Of a DNA stretch of 60,000 nucleotides, positions 35,101 to 47,100 are shown piece by piece. Below the pieces are notes generated by a model, which ran no database searches, had not been told where the DNA came from, and was given only the letters and a program-made list of their open reading frames with translations. Source of the DNA: Bolinopsis microptera (Eukaryota; Ctenophora; Tentaculata; Lobata; Bolinopsidae); contig NC_087079.1 of the NCBI RefSeq assembly GCF_026151205.1, forward strand, positions 14,634,445 to 14,694,444, read 5' to 3'. The translations under genes were made by a program, and so were the position numbers. The first letter of the stretch is position 1; every line of letters begins with the position of its first letter.

Positions 35101-38100
35101 ATTCAGCCATCCTAAACTACTTTTTCGTTCACATCATACCTTTATTTTACCCATAACCATCTGCTCGGTCAGTGCTGTCACCATGATACACTTCCTCCGA
35201 AAGGAACCTCCCAACCAACAATCAGCTCAGGTTCAGCGCTACGTCTCCGTCACCATCCTCCTCATCACAATCTCCTTCGTCATCCTAACCAGTGTGTCTT
35301 CAGTGTACGACCTTGTCCTCAAGATCCTCTCCCAGATAAAGAAAGATCGAGGAGAGCCCCCGGTGAAGGGTGTTGGAGCTGACAGACATGTGTTTGGGAG
35401 CATAATCCCGCTTGTAAGCGCGCTGTGTAGCCCGGTTATTTTGATTAGTAGGAGTAAGGAGCTGAAAGGGAAGGTTGTTGCTCTGTTGAGGAAGTTAGGA
35501 TGTGTTAAGAGAGGAAGAAGGGCGAGAAATAGGGAGACTGTTAGTTCGACTAGTTAGAAATAGAGAGACTGTTAGTTCGACTAGTTAGAACTTTAGAAAT
35601 AGGGAGACTGTTAGTTCGACTAGTTAGAAATAGAGAGACTGTTAGTTCGACTAGTTAGAACTTTAGAAATAGGGAGACTGTTAGTTCGACTAGTTAGAAA
35701 TAGAGAGACTGTTAGTTCGACTAGTTAGAAATAGGGAGACTGTTAGTTCGACTAGTTAGGGCTGATCGTGTGGATATAAATTTGCCACGTGACCTCTTTA
35801 GATCGAGTTTGACATGCTTTTGTGTTTTGTAAACAAACACTGAAAGTTACATTATAGAGGAACATTAAATGATGATTTTGACTTTTGAGGATATTTAACT
35901 TATATATCTTTATTTAACTTTATTTAACTATATATAACTATATAACTTAACTTATATTACTTGACTTGTAAAATGTAACTTACTGAGACTGAGGGTGCAG
36001 CAAGTGCACAGGAGTAGGATCATATATTATTAAACCTTTAAAGAAACGGATATTATATACATATTATTACATATTATTAAATGAGCTGTTTATGAGTTTA
36101 TGGTATATATGACCTCTAAGACTAATAAGATTCGGACTTTCTGTTTAAATGTTTGCTTATATTTCATATTAATGTGAAGAGTATGAACAGTCTGTGAAAG
36201 CTATCTAACAAATCTCGTAAATGCGCAAATTTCGGGAATTTTACGTTTTAAAATCTTATTGTTTGATTTTTTACACATTCCAAAGCCCAATATACATTCC
36301 AAAGCCCAATATAGCATATCAAAACTCCCAAAATTTCATCATAAATCCTAACCTCATCATTCGTTTCTCTTCATAGTAATTACCTACTAAATATTAATCT
36401 CATGACAATTTCAGTCGTGGTGCAAAGAGATGTCCCCAATCTTCAACAATGAGGACTACGGTAAAGACGAGGATACGAGTAAGGGAATGTTGAGGAGAAC
36501 CCAGGCTCTCACTATCGAACTTCAGGGGCGAGCCACAAAGGTATTTGTGTTGTCACTCCGCATACATTTTATCTTTAATGTTATTTAGTTTAAGCTTTTA
36601 TGGATCCTAGAATTGATAGAAATGGTTACCTTAAAATGATAGAAATGATTACTTTTTCTTTCTTTTTAAAAACTGGAAAAGGAGAAATCTGAAACTCCCA
36701 GTTAAGGTTGTATGCAGGTTTAATTTTTAAGATTTTTCATGCGTATTCCTCAGGTAAAAGACTTGATAGATGAAGGTAACCGATGTAAGCAGAGGAACAT
36801 CATTCTTGGAAACGGAAAGAAGAAACCAAAAGTTCAGGCTCTGTACGATTACGCTGAGAAAAGCAACCGTGAGGTCAGAGCGATTTATAAATCATTAATT
36901 GTTTCTTTTTATCTCTTTAAAGATGATTCACGAATTTGTAAAAATCGCATCTTCACTTACAATAATGCTTAAAAATAATCTCAAATAATTTATCATTTTA
37001 AAGTTTGGACTCCAACTTTGTTAAAAATGTTTAAAATGTTTAAAATGTCCCAGATAAGTGTTAAGAAAGGCACAGTGATGATACTGCTACAATCTAAAGA
37101 CAAGGATTGGTGGAAGGTAGATCACAACGGTAGGATTGGATTTGTTCCGGCTGTCTACCTGAAAACCCTCCCTCCGGATGACGAGGTAAAATCAGATTTC
37201 AGCCGGAAATTCCCGGATTTTAATGTCGCACGGCTTTTTTAGTAGATAATCATGATATTATCATGTCTGATGTGGTGATCTTTTGTTTTAACTGCATGTT
37301 TTCTGAGCGAATGTTCCTTGCCCTATTGATTTGAATGTAATCTTATGTGACTGTAGTATAATTCTCAGCAGAGATATATTGAAAATAGTCTATTAGAATT
37401 GGACGCTCAGGTAAGAAAACTGGCAAGCCCACCGCAACTTATAATCGTGCTACATGTTACCCAAAAAAATGTTGCCGGCTATCAAAATTAGGTGCTTATA
37501 ATGTAGATGGTGCTATTTAATCTGCGTTCATTATAATAGTTCGGTAGAATTCTATCTTTGTTTTTTTTTCTTACAAAAACACTTCTCTGCTAACATTTGT
37601 GACTGTAAATACTTTATTTAGCTGCTGCTTATTTAACTTTTAAGCTCCTTACTCTTATCTCAGCCGCGCATTTCTTATTGTGATATTATGTTATAACATA
37701 ATATAAATACATCTTCTCATAATATGATAAATTGTTGCCGAACATTTTTGTGTAAATAAAACGTACGCTGCTAGTTGCTACCTTCATCAAAAACAATAGA
37801 CCGAGTTTATTATACTGGATTATATAATCTATAACAATTAATCAAGTATAATTATAAAATATTCAAAAATTATTTTAAGATGCGATAGTCCTGGCTACTG
37901 AAGTAGTAGCTTCTGCTCCTTTTACGTTACCTAGCAACCTGCAATAAACATGGTATTTCGTAACTAAGCACAAACCCTCCTTCCAGAACATACCTGGTCT
38001 AAACAGATAATTGTATAAAGGTATTAACCAATTAACCAATTAACATCCTGTCCGGTTGTAGATCCCTGCATCAGTAGCGGTCCCTGAGAAGTTGGGGGAG

Positions 38101-41100
38101 ATTAAGAGGAAGTACGATGAGGTGTGTACTGCGGCGGAGGACAGGAAGAAGAAACTGGTGGAAACAGTGGAGTATCACGTGCTCATGGGAGAGGTATTTA
38201 GAGTATTTACAGTATTCACACTTGTTTGAAGAATAATTATGTTCAGCTTGTGATACTATCATAATTATAGCTGAATAGCTCGGTTTTAGTGCTAAAGTTA
38301 TGTCGAGGTGATCCAAATCAACCGTCCGTAAACTCTCATACCTTCATTGGTCCTCCTTAGTTCAGTTCCTTTACATTCCACTACTAAATTCCGTAAATCC
38401 AACCCCCACAGGTTGGAGAAGTAGAAGGGTGGGTTACAGAACAAGAGAGAGACGTTACCCAGACCAGCATAGCAGAGGAGCTACCTTTCCTTCTACACCA
38501 GCTCAACAAACATAATGACTTTGAGCGGGAACTTACCGGGACTGAGCCTTTGTTAGCGGCGGTTAATGAGAAAGCAGCTACTTTGATAGAGAATGGTCAT
38601 AGCAAAGAGGTGAGGGTTTGGAAGATGTTTAGATTTATTAGAATTATTACTGTATTATAATGTTATGATAATCCTCGATTTCTAGAGACAGAAAAGGGTC
38701 TTTGAAGAATTGTATTTATCTGACCTTACTATTCTTTTTGTTATAGGTTTATGATATAGGTTTTAGTTATAGGTTTGTTGGTGGACTAACCAGTCTCTCT
38801 CCCTCTAGGCGGATATACAAAGCAGTGTAGATAACCTAGATAGACGATACGATAACCTGGTCAGACTGGCCGCCAGAAAGAAGAACCAACTGGAAGACAA
38901 GAAGAATTTGCTGACTTTCTTCAAGAATATCGACGAGTGTATTGATTGGATAGAGGAGAAGAAGAAGCCTCTTCTAGCTGGTATTTTATTATAGTTGGTT
39001 ATTAATGCTAAACAGTTTTTGTAAAGCGGGACTGTTAGTGTAAAGTTTAGTTTTATCAACATGATTTATAGATTTTGTTGGATACCGGCTAATAACTGTA
39101 CTTAGTTTTATACAAATTCCAGGGTTATATATAATTAATTTCAACTTCAGCCGAGACGAACGGAGACCTGGAGCTAGTGAAGACAATGCAGCGGAACCAC
39201 ATGGGTGTGGTGCGGGAATTACAGGCTATCCACGGGAATGTGGACTCTCTGCACGAACTGGGAGACTCGCTAATTACAGATCAACCTGGAAATGAGAATG
39301 GAGTCCGGGAGAAGTTGAAGGATCTTGATGAGCAGTGGAGCGAGGTTTTTTATTTATTTCAGCAAGGATTTCAGAATTTTACTTTTTTTTTGTTTTAAAT
39401 ATTTGGTTGCCCTAAGATTAATGATTTGCAGTCCTGTTAAACCACCACTTCAACTCTAGATAAAACTCCGAAGATTATAAAATATCCCAAATATTCTGAA
39501 TATTTTACAACATTCCACTAGGTGGAGGAAGCGAACGAAGTGCACTCAGACTGGCTGAAGAAATGTGTAGAGTTAGCTGAATTTAAGAAGACGTTCGCTG
39601 ATCTGGAAGATAGTCTGGATGTGGTAAAGGGAGAAATAGAGGCCTCGTGTGATGATCAGGGGGAAGATGTTGGCAGTGTTGAGGCTCTAATTGCTTCTCA
39701 CAGGGTTAGTTTCTTAAACTAGAAACATATCTGAATAATAGTGGGTACTGGGGAAGGCTCTCAAAGAAACAAAACATCGATGAATTCTTATTTCTTTCAA
39801 TCTGGATTCTGGAATAATCTGAAATGAAAGATCTGCTTAACCTGGAAATTGATTGTTCTCCACTGATATTATATTGATATTATATTGATTAAAATAAAAT
39901 TCAGTATAATATAGCAGTAATAATATGATGATATTGATGTGTAATAACAGGAGTACTATGAGGGTATAGAGGAGGAAAAAGAAGACATAGGGAGGTTCAA
40001 AGAACAAGGCAGACATCTGGTCAAAGTGGAGATCTGCGAACAAGAGGACGTAAGTTCTGGTTACATTAATAACACATTTTAAAGATGAAATTATTTAGCA
40101 AAAGAGTTAAATCGTGCAGCTTTTTGATGGAATGTTAGATGAATTCCTCTAGATCTGTGTGGTCGATTGTTTATCTCTGATTCTTTACTAACAATATTGC
40201 AGGTGGACGAGGATGTAGGTTTCCTAGAGGAGAAGTTAGAGCATGTAGAGATGATATGGAAGAAGAGAGAAGACGATCTGCAGAACGCGCTCGAGATAAA
40301 AGCGTGCGATCTTGACGAGAATTTCATTGAGGTTAGTGTAGCTAATAGTGACTTATTTTAATAAGTAGGATGTTGTTGCAAAAAAGAAATTGTACAAATC
40401 TGCGTCGCGTTATTGGTGGTGTCAGATGTTTCACAATAATCCCACTAGAATATCACACAAATAGACCAGTCCACCATCCTATTACCAACTAATAGTAATG
40501 GTGTTCAATCCAGGTGCGGATGGAGAATATGGCCGCCAACATGGACGAGATGACTGTTGCGGACTGTAAGAAGTTAGATCAGCTGCTAGGGGTGGAGGAG
40601 GAGAGGATCTCCAGAGTTCAGGTATTTTAGTTAGTTCAGGTATTTTAGTTAGTTCAGGTATTTTAGTTTGTTTAACACGTTTTTGAAGTTGTTATTGTTA
40701 TTTCTACACGTCTTTTAGTTAGCGTTTTAAATCTGTATTGACAAAAGAATGGAATGATAGACTTGTACTTGTTCAATGTCGGATATTTTAACACTTAAAA
40801 TTGCCTTTTTTTGATGAACGCATTGTCAACTATAAGATAGAGTAGAAGTTTCAAGAAAATTATGGTATGGACTAAAATACCGGATATCATAATATTATGC
40901 CATTTTTAATTATATTTAACACCAACAAATCTCCAGGCAGTGAAAGAGCGGATATCCTCTTCTCAAGCAGATCTACTACAAACTGATGGAATGAGCAGCA
41001 AGTTCGCCGGTCTGAAGAAACTACAGGAGGAGAAGAAGAAGGATCTACAAGATAAGATATCAGTTGACAACTTCCTGAGTGATTCAGATGAGGTTATACT

Positions 41101-44100
41101 GTGGATAAACGAAAGGTTGGAACAGTGTAATGTTAAACCAACCGAGCTGGGAAACTTACAGGTAATGTTAAACCAACCGAGCTGGGAAACTAACCTGGTA
41201 AAGTGTTAACAAGTACAGTTGACCAGTTTTATAAGTTTTATGATGATCTTAAATACGTAGCGTTCAGTTGGGAACATTGAAATATATATACAGGGGGGGG
41301 GGGGGGACAAAAGTCAGTATACAGTATACTAGATACATACACTAGATAAATATGTTTGGCTTATAATATAACACAACCATCTTTAATGTCTGAGACTTCC
41401 AACTTTGCAGAAGGTATATTATACTACTCAGTACTCAGTGAAGGATTGTTGTAGTTGTGTACTATAATGTGGTTGTGGTTACTGGTTGTGTACTATGATG
41501 TTATAGGAACCCTCTCAGGCTGAGATTCAGGACCACCAGACGTTTGAGACAGAGATAGGAGCATCTCAGGAGAGAGTGCAGGCTGTGGTGGGGGAGGGGA
41601 ACAGACTGTTGCAGGAGGAGAGGTGTGGAACTAGAGACGAACTGGTTAGTGCCGTCTAAATTGTTAATTACTTGGTTGTTAATGTCTTTGATATTGGTGT
41701 GATTTTTGGGTATCATAATAAATTTGATGTGAGGAATTGGAATTTCCAATTTAGATATTTTGGCAGCCCTCCTTCAGGATCCTGAAGTGTCTTTTTGTTT
41801 CATGATTGAATGTCATTTTGAGCACAGTTTTGTAACAGGTGATGGTTAAAGTGAACGAGATTGGTGACAAGTGGGACGAGCTTGCAATGCAAACTGAGAG
41901 GAAGTTATGTGTGCTGAAAGACGTGCGGACTCTACATCAGTTCAACTGTATCTGTCAAGACATGGTATGTGAAACTTATCCTAATTCCTGATATTCAAAT
42001 ATTTGAAACATTCCTGAAGTTCACATATTTAAGTACGTACTCACCAAATTATAGGCTATCAGATGTCAACAGATAGAACCGGAAGGAAGGAATGCACATG
42101 TTCCATTATTTTTGGATGGCTCGATATTTACATAGAATGTGGCGTTACTTGTAATATGACTACAGTTTATATGTGTAAACTGAGGCTCATTCAAACAAAG
42201 TTTAAAATTTTATTTGTGTATATATTTTATATATGTTATTGATCACTGACAGTCATAACATGACTAACATTAGTAACATTTGATGTATATATTATATTGT
42301 AAGATTGCGCATAAAGATATAGAACAGTGCAATATACAGTTGCGCTGCTCTCTAATATAATAGAGATAGCCAAATCGATGAACAGTGAAAATCGGAACGC
42401 CTAACATTAGTAATATAATATTTGATCTATTTATTGTAAGAGGTCATCATTTAACACTGTGTACTAACTGTAAGCGTGTATTAGTACTGCTCCTGAGTCC
42501 TGCACAGAGTCAACAGATCATTAATCTGAGCTACAATCTACACTTAAATCACTTTCAGGCTATGTGGCTGAGCATGATTGAGACTCAACTCAACATTGAG
42601 ATCAACCTTAAAGACATGGCAAACTTGCAGAACTTGATCAAGAAAAACCAGGTATTTTTAGATCACAACCTTTCAAGATTCTCAGTTTCATTTTAAATGC
42701 AGCTCAGCGTGGTACAAATATTCCCAAACATTTGTGATTCAACTTATCATTGTCGCTACTTTCAGTTAGAACTATTCTAAAACTAAACATTTAATCAGAT
42801 GTTAGGACATGATATACAGTCACATGAGCGACATGCTCTTGATATAAACGTGATGGCAGAGGAGATGTTGTCTAATGAACATTATGATAGTGAACATATT
42901 GGTCACAAACAGGTATGAACGGTATGACGTTATGAAAACATGGTCGTACACCACTTTGTAAAACAAAATTGCTTCCTTTTCCGAAATACAGACCTTCGGG
43001 ACCTCAAACAAAGCCTAAATAATAAAGATTGAAGAATGTTGTAATATTTATAAACTTCAGAGTTTTAGTAGATAAAGTGTGTGAGTAGCGTGTGATGTGT
43101 GATATTAAACATTTGCTGTGAGTATGATCTGATTGAACTTGCATGCAAACTATATGCACATTTCTAATGACTGATCGAACTTGTTTTCGCCTAAATATAG
43201 CATTTTGTGAAATCAATTACATGCTTACTTACTTAACTGTGCCTGGCCGCTCAAAATATATTCCTAGACTCCTTGGTGCAGTAAATGTTTTCCAGTCCTA
43301 AGGAAACGACTTTTGGTTAACAATTTCGTTGTCAGTGGCTGATTAATAGGCAATTAGCTACTTAAATAGTTGGATCAAAATTAAGGGAGAATTGTCCGAA
43401 CCAATCGGCGAAGAGATTAACAATACAAACAATTCAGGCGACACATAATTGTTTTGGCGCGCAAATTTGATAGTTTAATGGATCATGTATGGAAGGCGCA
43501 GTGACATTTTATCTGTATGTTTTATTTGACGTGATATGAATACGCGCGCGTGTGCGCGTTTAATTTGATTCGGCCAATTTTGAGCCGAATTGGCTTCGTC
43601 CCAAATTTACAGCCTGTCTGAATCTTGCCTCTTGGGAATAGTGAAATATATTCTAGTCAAATAGTCAGTGGATCACGTTGTGTCACAAATTCGATGACTA
43701 GAGTGTAATGTCAAATGATACCCTTTTATTTCGCAGAACCAAATCAACTCACGTTACGAAGATGTCAAAGTTTTACAAGATCGGAGACATGAACATCTAC
43801 AATATTGCCAACAGGTATTAACTCAAAATTATCTAATAACTAATATGCGAATGATCGAGATTTTCACTATCACGGGAGAACCCGCTCAGTAGAATAATGT
43901 GACAACATGTTCTACAACAACATCTCTCAGATAAACACAGTTATAAGAGAGATAAATGAGAGAGAGGTTTGGGTGGATGACAGATTGCGGTTCCTGCACT
44001 TGGCCACAGCACCTCGTGATCTTGTCGCTACTGATACTCTCAAGAAGAAACTAGCTAGATTGGAGGCTGAGGTCAGTAGGTCTTTTTTTATTCCTATTGT

Positions 44101-47100
44101 CGATATTATATCTGATTGCTTTTATTCGTTTGCTATTTATATTGAGATTTTCGTATCATTTTATTGCTGGTAAATTTATAAAACGTCACCCATTTATTTT
44201 ATTTCAATCATCAAATTTAAAATATTTCAGATAATAATGTACGAAGATTCCATTCAACAAACTAGTATAATGTGCGAGAAGTGTAGGCACGGTAATGATG
44301 ATATTACCTTGGTTAAAGAGATGGCCACGCTTATGGATAGTCTTCTTGCAAAGTAAGTCATTTGTGTGGAGGCGTGTAAGGTGTAGAGCATGATTTACTA
44401 CACCTTTACTACACCTTTACTTTAATCTGAACTTGAGAGATATGTTGGGTGTTGGCTAGTATACAACTCAAAGTGAGACGAGGCTATGCATACTTAACTC
44501 ATTATAGAAATCAATACTACTGGCAGATGAAATCCGAGTAAGATACGATAACCTTCAAGTTTTATAAATTAACAAAATGTCCTCTATGATGCAACTATTT
44601 TAAAGGTGGGAGGGGCTAAAGCGGGACTGTGAAGAGAAACACGACAAAGTTGACCAAACCAGAGCTTTCTTCTCCTGGCTCCTAGACGTTGGCGAGGAGA
44701 AGGCCTGGGTCAATGAGAAGATTAAATCTCTGAACCTGGACGGTACCAGGGACAATCTGCCTGCTGTTAACAGACTCCTCAAGAAGTGAGTATTTAGTTC
44801 TGGGGCGCAAGTTTTTAATTATCTGGGGTTTTTTTTTCGACTAATAAAAGTCATTTAATTAATAATATATAGTCACTAAAACATTGTGAATGGTGAACAT
44901 TGTATTTAACTTGTGAGTTTCTAACAGTGTTCCCAATGTACAGGTATGATCTGTTAGAGCGAGAGTTAGAGACACACAACCAACACATTGACACTGTCAT
45001 AATGGCAGCTGGCAATGCTATCAATGAGTCCAGAACTACACACTCTATCGAGGTAAACGAACTTAAACTTTGAAATCTCAAACCTTCGAAATTATTATTT
45101 ATTCGAGGTTTCATTATTTATATTTATCATCTTCCTCTCAACAATTTCGAGCACAGTTTGTATCCTTGCCCGCTACTAACCCTATTACCTGCAGGTACAG
45201 TTTGTATCCTTGTCCGCTACTAACCCTATTAGTAGCGGACAGTTTGTATCCTTGTCCGCTACTAACCCTATTACCTGCAGGTACAGTTTGTATCCTTGTC
45301 CGCTACTAACCCTATTACCTGCAGGTACAGTTTGTATCCTTGTCCGCTACTAACCCTATTACCTGCAGGTACAGTTTGTATCCTTGTCCGCTACTAACCC
45401 TATTACCTGCAGGTACAGTTTGTATCCTTGCCCGCTACTAACCCTATTACCTGCAGGTACAGTTTGTATCCTTGTCCGCTACTAACCCTATTAGTAGCGG
45501 ACAGTTTGTATCCTTGTCCGCTACTAACCCTATTACCTGCAGGTACAGTTTGTATCCTTGTCCGCTACTAACCCTATTACCTGCAGGTACAGTTTGTATC
45601 CTTGTCCGCTACTAACCCTATTACCTGCAGGTACAGTTTGTATCCTTGTCCGCTACTAACCCTATTACCTGCAGGTACAGTTTGTATCCTTGTCCGCTAC
45701 TAACCCTATTACCTGCAGGTACAGTTTGTATCCTTGCCCGCTACTAACCCTATTACCTGCAGGTACAGTTTGTATCCTTGTCCGCTACTAACCCTATTAG
45801 TAGCGGACAGTTTGTATCCTTGTCCGCTACTAACCCTATTACCTGCAGGTACAGTTTGTATCCTTGTCCGCTACTAACCCTATTACCTGCAGGTACAGTT
45901 TGTATCCTTGTCCGCTACTAACCCTATTACCTGCAGGTACAGTTTGTATCCTTGTCCGCTACTAACCCTATTACCTGCAGGTACAGTTTGTATCCTTGTC
46001 CGCTACTAACCCTATTACCTGCAGGTACAGTTTGTATCCTTGTCCGCTACTAACCCTATTACCTGCAGGTACAGTTTGTATCCTTGCCCGCTACTAACCA
46101 TATTACCTGCAGATACAGTTTGTATCCTTGCCCGCTACTAACCCTATTACCTGCAGGTACAGTTTGTATCCTTGTCCGCTACTAACCCTATTACCTGCAG
46201 GTACAGTTTGTATCCTTGCCCGCTACTAACCCTATTACCTGCAGGTACAGTTTGTATCCTTGCCCGCTACTAACCCTATTACCTGCAGGTACAGTTTGTA
46301 TCCTTGCCCGCTACTAACCCTATTACCTGCAGGTACAGTTTGTATCCTTGTCCGCTACTAACCCTATTACCTGCAGGTAGACGAACACATGCAGGAACTG
46401 AAAGATAGTGTCGGAGTGTTATACAACATTTGTGCTGCTCACAAGGCCTGCCTTACTGACGAGGCTGCCCATCTTAACTTTAACTGGAAGGTAATGCCCA
46501 TCTTAACTTTAACTGGAAGGTAATGCCCATCTTAACTTTAACTGGAAGGTATGATCCTCTAACCAATTCTTTGGTTTGCATGCAATATATTTCCACTTGA
46601 AAGCACAGAGGGTCGCAACTGTGTAATATACAATGGGAGCGCTATAATTTCAAATGCGAATCAGCTAATCATAATTTTCCAGGCTGAGGCGATAGAAGTG
46701 TTTATAACACAGAAAGAACGACATGTTCTAACCGAGGATGTAGGGTCTGACTTGACCTCGTGTGAAGTGCTCATATCACGACACAACAACTACACAACTT
46801 CTCTCAACTCCTTCAAAGACAATATAGACTCCCTCACCTCCCTCAAGGACCGGCTAATTGCATCACAACATGCTCAAACTAAAGCACTGAAACAGCGTCA
46901 TGCTGACGTGTTGAAGCGGTGGAATGCCCTCTTTGCAGAGAGTGAGGCTCGGAGAAAGCGACTGAACACTGCTCTGGCTCACTTCAAGGAGATTGAAGGG
47001 ATATTCCAGGTAACTCCTCACAGATTGTAAGGTAGAATCCAGAACACGTGACAACACACGTGACAAATGACACAGTGTGTTCGGGCCCTAAAGTTAGAAT

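Noticed and set aside
45137-46379. CRISPR-like direct repeat array
   Set aside because: The copies are contiguous with no unique spacers, lie in a eukaryotic intron, and the unit equals the splice acceptor region.
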